Below are positions 23,682-34,744 of a DNA stretch of 34,744 nt, piece by piece. The notes under the pieces were generated by a model. It saw only the letters and a program-made list of their open reading frames with translations, had not been told where the DNA came from and made no database searches. Source of the DNA: Chloroflexota bacterium (GTDB lineage: Bacteria; Chloroflexota; Anaerolineae; Caldilineales; Caldilineaceae); assembly GCA_030058085.1 (NCBI GenBank), contig JASGTU010000379.1, positions 1 through 34,744 on the forward strand, written 5' to 3'. Within the stretch, counting starts at the first letter, position 1. Each line of letters begins with the position of its first letter. The translations under genes and the position numbers were made by a program.

Positions 23682-23770
23682 CCTTGCCGGCGCGGCAAGG
23701 GATAGGACTTAAGTCGCAAAGAGCGCGTTTCGACGCGCGATTGGCCTTAGGGCGCGGAGGGCCGCGCCCT
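23682..23770. terminator. cluster of three hairpins after the MFS gene
   Basis: Three successive perfect stems: CCTTGCCG/CGGCAAGG (23682-23700, 3-nt loop), GCGCG/CGCGC (about 23723-23737), and AGGGCGCGG/CCGCGCCCT (23749-23770, 4-nt loop), the last overlapping the TAG of the MFS gene. None has a good T-tract. Between them GATAGGACTTAAGTCGCAAA resembles the GATAGGATTTACACCGCAAA segment of the 83-nt repeats. The cluster probably acts in termination or transcript protection. Confidence 0.45.
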
Positions 23771-25052
23771 AGATCAGCCTGCGGACGCCGGGCGTTGTGA
23801 TCAGAATCAGCGCAGCCAGCAATAAGCTGATCGAAGCGCTGATCACCAACGTCGGGCTGATGCCGATTGCTTCGGAGAGGCTGCCCACCAACAGGTTGCC
23901 GAAGGGAGCAAAGCCGAAAAAGGTGAGGGTATAGAGGCTGAGCACGCGGCCGCGCAGTTCGTCGCGCAGGTTGGTCTGCAACAGTGTGTTGAGCAGCGTA
24001 AAGACCAGCATGAAGGTGACGCCCAGGCCGTAGGCCAGCGTCAGCGAGAGGGCGTAGGGTTTGGTGTAGGCGAACGCGACGAGAATGACCGGAAATATGA
24101 GGATGGCGCCGGCAAGCACGCGCCCGCGCGGGATCCGTTCCCCGAACTGGGCGATGAAGAAGGCAGCCGTCACCGCGCCGATGCCGGTGATGGCGTTGAT
24201 CGTGCCATAGGCGCTGGCGCTCTGCGCCAATACCTTGTCCACGAAGGCCGGCAGAATGGTGGCATACGAGGTGCCGAACGTACTGAAGACCAGCGCCATC
24301 AGCAGCAGGGCGCGCAGTTCCGGCTCGTGCTGCACATAGGCCAGGCCGCTAGCCAACTGCTGGCGCGCCGACCTCGACTCGCGCTTGCGCTTGGAGACGG
24401 GCAAATTCATGTTGAGCAGGCTGATGAGCACCGCCATGATCGACAAGCCGTTGAGGAAAAAGCACCACGCCGCGCCAAGCGTGACGAGCAGCACGCCGCC
24501 GATGGCCGGGCCAATGATACGCCCGCTGTTAAAGGTCATCGAGTTCAACGCAATGGCGTTGGGCAGATCCTCGTGCCCCACCATCTCGACGACAAACGCC
24601 TGGCGAGCGGGGCCGTCAAAGGAACTGACCACGCCCATCGCCACGGCGAGCAACACGATGTGCCACACGCGCACCACGTCGGTAAAGACAAGCGCAGACA
24701 GGGTAAAGGCCAGGAGCATGGACGACGATTGGGTGATCAGCAGCAGGTGGCGTTTCGACACGCGGTCGACGATCACGCCGCCCCACGGCGAGATCAACAA
24801 CACGGGGATGGCTGAGGCCGAGCTAACCACGCCGAGAGCGAGTTCCGACCCGCTGATCTCGTAGACCAGCCAACCCTGGGCGATAATCTGCATCCATGTG
24901 CCGGCTGTGGCGATGAGCTGCCCAAAAATAAAGAGCCGGTAATTGCGATGGCGCAGCGCCGAAAGCGACCTCGGTATGCGGAACTGCCGCGTGCGCAGCG
25001 GGAAGATATGCGGCGGAATGTTGGGGGTTCGGGGCGGGTCAATCCTCGCCAT
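23769..25052 (-). CDS. major facilitator superfamily transporter (MFS_3 / EntS-like exporter)
   Basis: 427 residues with about 12 hydrophobic segments. A cytosolic N-terminus with SALRHRNYRLFIFGQLIATAGTWMQIIAQGWLVY, typical of the MFS_3 family (enterobactin exporter EntS and relatives), precedes GGVIVDRVSKRHLL, the loop 2-3 A-like motif. SFDGPARQAFVVEMV and GPAIGGVLLV follow, then the central loop LPVSKRKRESRSARQQLASGLAYV, and GERIPRGRVLAGA between later helices. Likely a proton-driven efflux carrier for drugs or siderophores; the substrate is unknown. The ATG has AGGGA about 8 nt upstream. No neighbour indicates its cargo. Confidence 0.88.
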   Translation of the reverse strand: MARIDPPRTPNIPPHIFPLRTRQFRIPRSLSALRHRNYRLFIFGQLIATAGTWMQIIAQGWLVYEISGSELALGVVSSASAIPVLLISPWGGVIVDRVSKRHLLLITQSSSMLLAFTLSALVFTDVVRVWHIVLLAVAMGVVSSFDGPARQAFVVEMVGHEDLPNAIALNSMTFNSGRIIGPAIGGVLLVTLGAAWCFFLNGLSIMAVLISLLNMNLPVSKRKRESRSARQQLASGLAYVQHEPELRALLLMALVFSTFGTSYATILPAFVDKVLAQSASAYGTINAITGIGAVTAAFFIAQFGERIPRGRVLAGAILIFPVILVAFAYTKPYALSLTLAYGLGVTFMLVFTLLNTLLQTNLRDELRGRVLSLYTLTFFGFAPFGNLLVGSLSEAIGISPTLVISASISLLLAALILITTPGVRRLI

Positions 25053-25297
25053 GCGGGTATCCCTGTCTAGGCGGCGCGTCCAACATTGGATCGATCTGCC
25101 GCAAGAAACATCTGGTCTTGTGGGGCGGCTTCTCGAATCGCTGGCGCCGTGACGGGCGGAATGACCATGCGGATGGGATACGCTCCCCGATTAGTTGGCA
25201 CTGCTAATCCCAACTATATCGAGGCGGCAGGATTTCGCCAAAAACGCAATGCAAAGGAAGGCTTCGAGCGGGGAAGTTGTGGGCCGGAGAAGAGAGG

Positions 25298-26857
25298 CTA
25301 GTAGGCGCCGCGCCCGCGCAGGACCGCAGGCAGCGAGCGCAAGAGGATACCGATATCCAGAGCGATATTCCAGTTCTCGACATAGTAGATGTCGAGCAGC
25401 ACCATCTCGTCGAAGGTCAGGTCACTGCGCCCGCTGACCTGCCACAGGCCGGTAATGCCGGGGCTGACCGCCAGGCGCCGCTTGTGCCATTCCTCATATT
25501 GCTCGGCCTCCTCCGGCAGATTGGGCCGCGGGCCGACCAGACTCATCTCGCCGCGGATGACGTTGATGAGTTGGGGCAGTTCGTCCAGGCTATAGCGGCG
25601 CAGCCAACGCCCTACCGCGGTGCGGCGAGGATCGTTGCGCACCTTGAACAACGGGCCGGTGGCCTCGTTGATGTCAGCTAGTTCGGGGCGCATACTGTCC
25701 GCCCCTACGACCATCGAGCGGAACTTATAGCAGCGGAAGGGCGCGCCGTTCCTGCCAATGCGCGTCTGCGAATAAAGCACCGGACCGGGCGTGTCCAGTT
25801 TGATGGCGAGGGCGATCAGCAGCATTAGCGGCAGACCGGCGACAGCCGCAACCGACCCGAACACCAAGTCCGACACACGCTTGAGGATCAGGTTCCAGCC
25901 CTGGATCGACACATCGCGCGTGCTGATCAGCGGAATGCCGTTGAGATCAGTCACCAGCACCTGGTTCTTGGTCAACTGGAAGAGGTCGGGCACGACCTGG
26001 GCGCGCACGCCGCGCTGCTCGCAGGTGCGCAGCAACCGTTGGATCACGCGGTGGCTTTGCCAGGGCAGGCAGATGATGACCGAGTCGACCGGCTGGCTGT
26101 CCAGCACATCCGGCAGGTTGTCTACGGGGCCGAGGCCCTTGAAGGGGCCGATGTCGGTGGCGCCCTTGGCCGGGTTATCGTCGACGAAGCCCATCAGTTG
26201 GTAGCCGTAATCGGGCCGGGCGGCGACCGTACGCATGACCATGCGGCCCACATCACCCGCGCCCACCAACACAAAGCGCTCCACGCCCACCCCATACTGG
26301 CGCAGATGCCCGCGCAGCAGTTGGATCACGAAACGGCTCAGGCCAAGCAGCGTCGTCGCCAGGAAGGCAAAATAGAGAAAGATCAGGCGGCTGTAGAGCA
26401 GCGGGCTGAAAAAGAGGCCCGCCGTAATCAGCGCCACCACGCCCACGGTGACGGCCGTAGCAATGGTGTACGTCTCTTCGATCAGGCTGCGCCCGCGGCG
26501 ATAGGGATAGACGCCGGAGAATCGGAACGAGATGGGCAATATCACCATCATCGCCAATGCAAAGGGCGTATAGACCCAGATATCTACCTGAAAGACCGGG
26601 TCCACCGCGCGGAACCATTGCAACTCATAGCGGATGGCATACGCCGCCACAAACGCCGCCAGGATCAACACCGCGTCGTTGAGCACCAATAAGTATTTCC
26701 AGGCGCCTTTGGGCATCCGGCAAGCCAAATCCGCCAGCAGGCTTGTCTTGGCGTGTTGCCGCGACGACTGCGCGCTGACGCCGGCGTCGGACAGATTCAG
26801 TTCGTTCACAAGAGACATTGCATAATCATCAAAGTCGACCGGCAGGCCGAGTTTCAC
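25298..26857 (-). CDS. exopolysaccharide polyprenyl glycosylphosphotransferase (WbaP/WcaJ-like)
   Basis: 519 residues. The N-terminal part has about four membrane helices (about 50-180: LVLNDAVLILAAFVAAYAI and following), then a CoA-binding-like Rossmann domain (RFVLVGAGDVGRMVMRTVAARPDYGYQLMGFVDD). A further membrane helix (about 328-352) precedes the bacterial sugar transferase domain: TRIGRNGAPFRCYKFRSMV, DELPQLINVIRGEMSLVGPRP, and SPGITGLWQVSGRSDLTFDEMV. The enzyme transfers a sugar-1-phosphate, usually glucose or galactose, from a UDP-sugar to undecaprenyl phosphate, starting exopolysaccharide repeat-unit synthesis. It is isolated here, with no Wzx, Wzy or glycosyltransferase cluster next to it. 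The start is a GTG without a clear ribosome binding site; an ATG 13 codons later is possible. Confidence 0.9.
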   Translation of the reverse strand: MKLGLPVDFDDYAMSLVNELNLSDAGVSAQSSRQHAKTSLLADLACRMPKGAWKYLLVLNDAVLILAAFVAAYAIRYELQWFRAVDPVFQVDIWVYTPFALAMMVILPISFRFSGVYPYRRGRSLIEETYTIATAVTVGVVALITAGLFFSPLLYSRLIFLYFAFLATTLLGLSRFVIQLLRGHLRQYGVGVERFVLVGAGDVGRMVMRTVAARPDYGYQLMGFVDDNPAKGATDIGPFKGLGPVDNLPDVLDSQPVDSVIICLPWQSHRVIQRLLRTCEQRGVRAQVVPDLFQLTKNQVLVTDLNGIPLISTRDVSIQGWNLILKRVSDLVFGSVAAVAGLPLMLLIALAIKLDTPGPVLYSQTRIGRNGAPFRCYKFRSMVVGADSMRPELADINEATGPLFKVRNDPRRTAVGRWLRRYSLDELPQLINVIRGEMSLVGPRPNLPEEAEQYEEWHKRRLAVSPGITGLWQVSGRSDLTFDEMVLLDIYYVENWNIALDIGILLRSLPAVLRGRGAY

Positions 26858-26941
26858 ACCCGCCTAGCCGTCAGTCTACCACAATTCGGGACAGTTTACG
26901 CTACGTTCACCTGACAGAATGCGGGTACAAACGCCTATTGC

Positions 26942-26955
26942 CGCTGTATACAGCG
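26942..26955. promoter_or_regulatory. 14-bp palindrome in divergent intergenic region (operator candidate)
   Basis: CGCTGTATACAGCG is perfectly symmetric and lies between the divergent polyprenyl glycosylphosphotransferase and ECF genes, about 90 nt from each start. The TGTATACA core resembles operators of GntR-family repressors (family knowledge). TATACA could also serve as a -10 on the plus strand, although no good -35 is seen. The regulator is not in the window. Confidence 0.35.
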
Positions 26956-27046
26956 AGAAATTGTCATGGATCACGGCATCTTTTGCACGGCAGGCCGCTT
27001 TGCGAGACAATAGACGGATTGAGAACGCACCCGCCTGAGGCCATCC

Positions 27047-28828
<1,782 letters not shown>

Positions 28829-28878
28829 GCGCCGGAACGCTCGACTGGTCGACGGTTTCGTTTTCATTCGCTGTTCTC

Positions 28879-28917
28879 TCATCACAACCATTCATCACAA
28901 CCGTTCATCACAACCGT
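28879..28917 (+). repeat. three 13-nt tandem repeats before the amidohydrolase
   Basis: TCATCACAACCAT, then TCATCACAACCGT twice, head to tail with one base difference. The array ends 3 nt before the GGAGG ribosome binding site of the amidohydrolase gene, so it occupies the leader. Possible roles are iterons for a regulator or simple slippage. Confidence 0.7.
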
Positions 28918-28932
28918 ATCGGAGGCATTCTG

Positions 28933-30174
28933 ATGGCATCCACCTATATCCACAACGGCGTACTGATCGACGGGCGCGGCGGCGCGCCCATCCCCGATGC
29001 CGCCGTGCTCGTAGAGGATAACCGCATCCGCGCCGCCGGCGCGGTCACCGGCGTCCCCCGTCCTGCCGGCGACGTCACGCTGCTCGACGCACAGGGCGGC
29101 TACATCCTGCCCGGCTTCATCGACACCCATGTTCATGTCATGACGGAAGGCATAGACGTCATCAAGGACATGCAGACGCCTTTCTCCATGCGCTTCTACA
29201 ACGCCATGAACCATCTGCGCCGCACACTGGAAGCCGGGCTGACTTCGGTGCGCGATGCGGGCGGGGCCGACGCCGGCGTCAAGCGAGCGGTCGAGACCGG
29301 CGTCATCGCCGGCCCGCGCCTCCAGATCAGCATCTCCGCCCTCACCATCACCGGCGGTCACGGCGACGGTTGGATGCTCTCCGGCGGCGAGTACGAAATG
29401 TTCCCCGCCTACCCCGGCATGCCGGACGGCAAAGCCGACGGCCTGGATGAGGTGCGCAAGAAAGTGCGCGAGATGCTGCGCGCCGGCGCCGACATCATCA
29501 AGATCCACGCTACGGGCGGCGTGCTCAGCCCCACCGATCACCCCGAGTTCACCCAGTACTCGCCGGAAGAACTGGAAGTGATCGTGCGCGAGGCCGCCTA
29601 CCGCCGCGGCATCAAGGTCATGGCCCATGCCCAAGGCGCGGAGGGCGTCAAGAACGCGGTGCGCGCCGGCATCCATTCCATCGAGCACGGCATCTACCTG
29701 GACGACGAGGCCATCGAATTAATGCTGGAACACGGCACGTTCCTCGTGCCGACGCTGCTCGCCCCCTTAGCGGTGGTCGAGATAGGCGAAGAAGGCGGCA
29801 TGCCCGACTACGGCCTGCGCAAGGCGCGCGAAGTGATGGAGATCCACAACGACAGCATTGCCCGCGCCCACAAGGCCGGCGTCAAGATCGCCATGGGCAC
29901 CGACGCAGGCGTGATGCCGCACGGCACGAACTTGCGCGAGATGGGCTTGATGGTCAACATCGGCATGACGCCTATGGAGGCGATCGTCGCCACCACGCGC
30001 GTTGCCGCCGAATGCCTCGGTTGGCAGGACCGCGTCGGTACGGTGGAGGCGGGCAAGCTAGCCGACATCGTCATCGCCCGCCAAGACCCGCTGGCGGACA
30101 TCCGCTCGCTGGAAAGGCTGGAGAACATCGCCGTGGTCATGCAGGACGGCAAGGTGGTCAAAGACAGAAGATAG
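28933..30174 (+). CDS. metal-dependent amidohydrolase (imidazolonepropionase/Xaa-Pro dipeptidase-like)
   Basis: 413-residue amidohydrolase-superfamily enzyme. Metal ligands are visible in order: HVH at His66/His68 (GFIDTHVHV), a probable carboxylated Lys190 in DIIKIHATGG, His232 in VMAHAQG, His252 in SIEHG, and Asp324 in AMGTDAG. The complete set implies an active, probably binuclear zinc enzyme that cleaves an amide, peptide or cyclic amide. The small N- and C-terminal beta-sandwich (LPGFID and GKLADIVI) is present. No signal peptide is visible, so it is cytosolic. GGAGG lies 7 nt before the ATG. It sits between the ECF ATPase and EcfT genes, with its stop only 3 nt from the EcfT start, so it probably processes the imported substrate. 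Specificity is unknown. Confidence 0.9.
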   Translation: MASTYIHNGVLIDGRGGAPIPDAAVLVEDNRIRAAGAVTGVPRPAGDVTLLDAQGGYILPGFIDTHVHVMTEGIDVIKDMQTPFSMRFYNAMNHLRRTLEAGLTSVRDAGGADAGVKRAVETGVIAGPRLQISISALTITGGHGDGWMLSGGEYEMFPAYPGMPDGKADGLDEVRKKVREMLRAGADIIKIHATGGVLSPTDHPEFTQYSPEELEVIVREAAYRRGIKVMAHAQGAEGVKNAVRAGIHSIEHGIYLDDEAIELMLEHGTFLVPTLLAPLAVVEIGEEGGMPDYGLRKAREVMEIHNDSIARAHKAGVKIAMGTDAGVMPHGTNLREMGLMVNIGMTPMEAIVATTRVAAECLGWQDRVGTVEAGKLADIVIARQDPLADIRSLERLENIAVVMQDGKVVKDRR

Positions 30175-30177
30175 GGC

Positions 30178-31056
30178 ATGCAGAACTTCGAACTGCTGCG
30201 CAACGTCACCATCGGGCAATACATTCCCGCCGGTTCGGCCGTACACCGGCTGGACCCACGCGCCAAGATTTTGGCCGCGGGCATGCTGGTGTTGGCGGTC
30301 TCGTTCAACACGTCGATCCTCGCCAATACAGTCTTCCTGGCGCTGGTATTGGCCGTCACACTCGTCGCCCGCATCCCCGTGCGCTACATGCTGCGCGGGC
30401 TGCTAATGGCCGTGCCCGTGCTGGTCTTTATCTTCGTCATGCAGGCGTTGTTCCTCGGCTGGAACGAACCGGCGGGCGCGGTCTATGTGCAGTGGGGCTG
30501 GGTTCGCCTCACGCGCAACAGCCTGCACCTGATGGTCATCAGCATGTTGCGCATCATCGCCTTCATCTTCCTGACCAGCCTGGTGACCATGACCTCCACC
30601 ACGACAGAGCTGACGCACGGCGTGGAGTTGCTGCTGACGCCGCTGCGCCGCGTGGGCGTGCCCGCACATGAGCTGGCCCTGATCCTGACGATTGCGCTGC
30701 GCTTCGTGCCGACGCTGGCCGAGGAGGTCGAGCGCATCATGAAGGCGCAGGCCAGTCGCGGCGGCGAGTTCGGCGTGCAGCGCATCTGGCGGCCCGACAA
30801 GCTGGCAAAGGCCTATCTGCCGCTGATCGTGCCGCTCTTCCTGAGCGCGTTTCGCCGCGCCGAGGAACTGGTGCTGGCGATGGAGGCGCGCTGCTATGTG
30901 AGCGGGGCGGCGCGCACGCGCTATGTCGTGCTGCGCGCCCGCCCTCTCGACTACGCCGTGGCCGCGGGCGCGTTCCTCTTTGCGCTGTGGATGATGTTCT
31001 ACCCGCTGCCCGCGGTGCGCGAACTGCTGGCGTTGTTGGGCATCGAAGGACTGTAA
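30178..31056 (+). CDS. ecfT: ECF transporter transmembrane subunit EcfT
   Basis: 292 residues. QYIPAGSAVHRLDPRAKIL is the typical EcfT entry, followed by about five hydrophobic helices (LVLAVSFNTSILANTVFLAL, VPVLVFIFVMQALFL, MLRIIAFIFLTSLV and a C-terminal pair). The coupling-helix motifs that dock on the ATPases are seen as KAQASRGGEF and AMEARCYVSG, variants of the conserved A-R-G pattern. It should connect the fused EcfA ATPase with one or more exchangeable S components. The gene begins 3 nt after the amidohydrolase stop, so it depends on translational coupling. A lone EcfA-EcfT module without a local S gene fits group II ECF systems. Confidence 0.9.
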   Translation: MQNFELLRNVTIGQYIPAGSAVHRLDPRAKILAAGMLVLAVSFNTSILANTVFLALVLAVTLVARIPVRYMLRGLLMAVPVLVFIFVMQALFLGWNEPAGAVYVQWGWVRLTRNSLHLMVISMLRIIAFIFLTSLVTMTSTTTELTHGVELLLTPLRRVGVPAHELALILTIALRFVPTLAEEVERIMKAQASRGGEFGVQRIWRPDKLAKAYLPLIVPLFLSAFRRAEELVLAMEARCYVSGAARTRYVVLRARPLDYAVAAGAFLFALWMMFYPLPAVRELLALLGIEGL

Positions 31057-31084
31057 GGCTTGCAGCGCAGATCCCTATCATCCG

Positions 31085-31101
31085 AGAAGTCATGAACTTC
31101 T
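31085..31101. other. small hairpin between EcfT and M20 genes
   Basis: AGAAGT and ACTTCT pair around a CATGA loop, 29 nt after the EcfT stop, followed by AT-rich sequence (TTGAATTCTTCCTAAAAAAG). It could be a weak attenuator or mark a promoter for the peptidase gene; no T-tract is present. Confidence 0.25.
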
Positions 31102-31177
31102 TGAATTCTTCCTAAAAAAGACCGGCATCATACCCGTTCAACTAATACGAACAACAGAAGCGAAAGGAACCCTGCAC

Positions 31178-32362
31178 ATGCTAGAACGAGCCAAGGCGCT
31201 GCAAGCCGAGATGGTGCGCCTGCGCCGCGACATTCACCAGCACCCCGAACTGAGCTTCCAAGAGGTGCGCACCGCCCGGCTGGTTGCCGACACCCTGGCC
31301 GAGATCGGCTTGTCCGACATCAAAACCGGCGTGGGTCGCACGGGCGTGGTCGCCCAGATCGGGCCGGGGAGCGGCCCCACCATCGGCATCCGCGCTGACA
31401 TGGACGCCCTGCCCATCCACGAACAGGTCGACGTCCCCTTCAAATCCACCCGCGACGGGGTGATGCACGCCTGCGGTCACGATTCGCACACGGCCATGCT
31501 GTTGGGCGCGGCGCACCTGCTGGCCCAGAGCTACGCCGAGGAAAAAGAGGCGTGGAAAGGCAACGTGCGCCTGCTCTTCCAGCCTGCGGAGGAGGCGTTC
31601 GACGCCGACGGCATCAGCGGCGCCACGGCCATGATTCAGGACGACGCACTGGCCGGCGTAGACAAGGTGATCGCCCTGCATGTGATCTCGACCAGCGAAG
31701 CCGGCAAGCTCTATTTCCACGACGGCCCCAGCCTGGCCGCGGTCGACAGCTTCGAGGCGTGGGTGCGCGGCGACGGCGGGCATGGCGCCTACCCGCACGA
31801 AGGCAGCGACCCGCTCTACATCCTCAGCACGATCCTGCCGCGCATCTACGGCATCCCCTCGCGCCGCATCGACCCGCTGGAGCCGTGCGTCATCAGCCTG
31901 GGCGAGATTCGCGGCGGCTCTGCGCCCAACGTCATCCCCACCGAAATCTATGTGCAGGGCACGATCCGCAGCCTTTCGCCCGCCGTACGCGAACGGCTGT
32001 GGGCCGAGTTGGAAAGCTGCTTCAAGCTGGCCGAAAGCCTAGGCGGCAGCTATGAGTTCCGGCTGCACAAGGGCTATCCGCCGCTCGTCAACGACGCCGC
32101 GGTCAACGACTGGATGCGCGCCGTGACGCGCGACCTAGCCGGCGCAGAGGCCATCGTCGACGAGTCGTTCGGCATGGGCGCGGAGGACTTCGCCTACATG
32201 ACCCAGGCCGCGCCCGGCGCCATGTTCAACCTGGGGGCCAAGATCGAAGGGGGCGGAGGCCACCATACCCCCGGCTTCGCCATCGACGAAGCGGTCATGC
32301 CCATCGGCGCGGCGGTGCTGGCCGAGACAGCGCGGCGCTTCGTGACCGGCGCGTTCAATTAG
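31178..32362 (+). CDS. M20D-family metallopeptidase / amidohydrolase
   Basis: 394 residues of the M20 family, subfamily D (IAA-amino acid hydrolase, hippurate hydrolase, N-acetyl-diaminopimelate deacetylase). Visible: RRDIHQHPELSFQE at the N-terminus, IRADMDALPI, the metal site HACGHDSHTAMLLGAA with Cys99, His101 and His104, FQPAEEAF with the catalytic Glu138/Glu139, the dimerisation domain around GDGGHGAYPHEGSDPL, and C-terminal GMGAEDFAYM plus HHTPGF, whose His completes the site. Cys in the first motif is typical of subfamily D, which often uses Mn or Ni. It removes acyl or amino-acid groups from amides in the cytosol. AAAGGA lies about 9 nt before the ATG. It is 121 nt after EcfT and probably acts on the same imported compound or a product of the amidohydrolase. 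Confidence 0.9.
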   Translation: MLERAKALQAEMVRLRRDIHQHPELSFQEVRTARLVADTLAEIGLSDIKTGVGRTGVVAQIGPGSGPTIGIRADMDALPIHEQVDVPFKSTRDGVMHACGHDSHTAMLLGAAHLLAQSYAEEKEAWKGNVRLLFQPAEEAFDADGISGATAMIQDDALAGVDKVIALHVISTSEAGKLYFHDGPSLAAVDSFEAWVRGDGGHGAYPHEGSDPLYILSTILPRIYGIPSRRIDPLEPCVISLGEIRGGSAPNVIPTEIYVQGTIRSLSPAVRERLWAELESCFKLAESLGGSYEFRLHKGYPPLVNDAAVNDWMRAVTRDLAGAEAIVDESFGMGAEDFAYMTQAAPGAMFNLGAKIEGGGGHHTPGFAIDEAVMPIGAAVLAETARRFVTGAFN

Positions 32363-32413
32363 AGGGCTAAGGGCGCATCTCGGCTATGGGCCAGGCTGCC
32401 ATGCCAAAGGAAA

Positions 32414-32447
32414 AGAAACGGAGTTTCTTCGAAGAAACTCCGTTTCT
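32414..32447. terminator. 34-bp perfect palindrome, bidirectional terminator candidate
   Basis: Arms AGAAACGGAGTTTCTTC and GAAGAAACTCCGTTTCT abut with no spacer, giving a long hairpin 51 nt after the M20 stop. A-rich 5' and T-rich 3' edges suit termination on both strands, though no T-run extends past the arm. It may belong to a repeated family in the genome. Confidence 0.6.
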
Positions 32448-32508
32448 AGCCCACAAAGACATTCCGGGGCTCCGAACGTGCCCAGGAAGTATGACGTTAA
32501 GCGCGTAG

Positions 32509-32514
32509 TTGACA
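32509..32514 (+). promoter_or_regulatory. possible -35 of the sulfate-activation gene
   Basis: A perfect TTGACA, 95 nt upstream of the Sat-ApsK ATG and after the palindrome. The matching -10 about 17 nt downstream (AGAACA) is poor, so the promoter is only suggested. Confidence 0.3.
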
Positions 32515-32596
32515 AATCCCGCCTTCATCCGAGAACATTAGGAACCATAAGCCCAGAAGCCTATGCCGTCATTGGAATCTTTCGCCAATTTGATAA

Positions 32597-34342
<1,746 letters not shown>

Positions 34343-34456
34343 GGCGCCAGGCCGGCGAGTCGTTCAAGTGAATTGGCGCTCGGTAATGGGAGGGGCGACA
34401 CAGCTAACACAACATCAGAAGCCACAATGGGGGGCGACACAAAACGGAGAGGGGAC

Positions 34457-34508
34457 GGCTGCTCGTGAGCGCGGGCGCAAGAGCAGCCGCGAGTCGGGGT
34501 GCGCCCGC
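34457..34508. ncRNA. possible H-type pseudoknot after the 58-residue gene
   Basis: Stem 1 is GGCTGCTC (34457-34464) with GAGCAGCC (34481-34488). The loop of stem 1 contains GCGGGCGCA (34471-34479), which is complementary to TGCGCCCGC (34500-34508). The geometry (6-, 1- and 11-nt loops) is that of an H-type pseudoknot; simpler alternative hairpins exist. It ends 4 nt from the stop of the minus-strand small gene. Confidence 0.35.
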
Positions 34509-34511
34509 GGC

Positions 34512-34688
34512 CTAAGCTTCGTCTTCCTCCGGCGCGGCGCCGTTGGCGCTGACAGATGTCCTGTCGGACCAAGGAGGCAGAGAACGAATGCGCTCCATGC
34601 CTTCGGCTTTCGTGTCCACGATCGCCACGATGCGACAGCCGGCAATGACGAACCACATCTTTCCTTCATGGACCAGGTACGGCTTCAT
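34512..34688 (-). CDS. hypothetical protein, 58 residues
   Basis: ATG at 34688 with AGGAGG 5 nt upstream; a GTG two codons earlier overlaps that ribosome binding site and is less likely. The first half looks like a small beta-rich domain (KPYLVHEGKMWFVIAGCRIV, then AIVDTKAEGMERI). The tail is polar and acidic, ending in APEEDEA. No family is recognised and no membrane helix is present. It points towards the sat gene, with about 170 nt between the two stops, including the possible pseudoknot. Confidence 0.6.
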   Translation of the reverse strand: MKPYLVHEGKMWFVIAGCRIVAIVDTKAEGMERIRSLPPWSDRTSVSANGAAPEEDEA

Positions 34689-34744
34689 CGTCACCTCCTG
34701 TCCCCTCCTTTCCCCTCTCGGGCCCTCGGCTTGGCCCCTCGCCG

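Overview
The window is a GC-rich (roughly 60%) stretch of a bacterial chromosome. No rRNA, tRNA, CRISPR array, transposase, integrase or phage gene was recognised. Several traits suggest a Chloroflexota (Chloroflexi) member of the Anaerolineae/Caldilineae type. They are a secreted ice-binding-type protein with a Thr/Pro-rich linker and a short ...LYLPWIGY C-terminus, a fused two-domain ECF ATPase, a fused Sat-ApsK, NarX/NarL-type signalling genes, and many short intergenic repeats. The lineage is an inference from gene style; no marker gene is present.

Layout. (a) 214-4234, minus strand: a run of four genes read in the order GT28 diacylglycerol glycosyltransferase, GH5-like glycosidase, YbaK-type tRNA deacylase, PLP aminotransferase. 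(b) 4535-5698, plus: a Gfo/Idh/MocA oxidoreductase, divergent from (a). (c) 5871-26857, all minus. This includes an orphan receiver protein and a giant 2911-residue cyclic beta-1,2-glucan synthase (NdvB/ChvB type) overlapping an upstream double-USP stress protein. Two uncharacterised small genes, a membrane-anchored hypothetical gene, an SPFH/band-7 gene and an ice-binding-like secreted protein follow. Two very small genes, a NarL/NarX-type two-component pair, a cupin, an MFS exporter and a polyprenyl glycosylphosphotransferase complete the block. (d) 27047-32362, plus: EcfA-EcfA fusion ATPase, metal-dependent amidohydrolase, EcfT, and an M20 amidohydrolase, which together look like an uptake-plus-hydrolysis module whose substrate-binding S component is not in the window. 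(e) 32609-34342, plus: bifunctional sulfate adenylyltransferase/APS kinase. (f) 34512-34688, minus: a 58-residue hypothetical protein.

Functionally, much of the window deals with the cell envelope: glycolipid synthesis, periplasmic glucan, exopolysaccharide priming, membrane microdomain protein and a surface protein. Stress sensing (USP, two-component pair) and small-molecule acquisition make up most of the rest.

The least explained signal is a family of intergenic elements, all exactly 83 nt long by my count and all in the same orientation (6505-6587, 18695-18777, 20111-20193, 20829-20911). They have conserved ends, a variable core, imperfect terminal pairing with one compensatory change, and positions just downstream of minus-strand stop codons. 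Three of them bracket the ice-binding gene and a pair of tiny genes in a cassette-like layout. Other structured sites are a 34-bp perfect palindrome, a possible H-type pseudoknot, a 13-nt triplicate repeat and a cluster of three hairpins.
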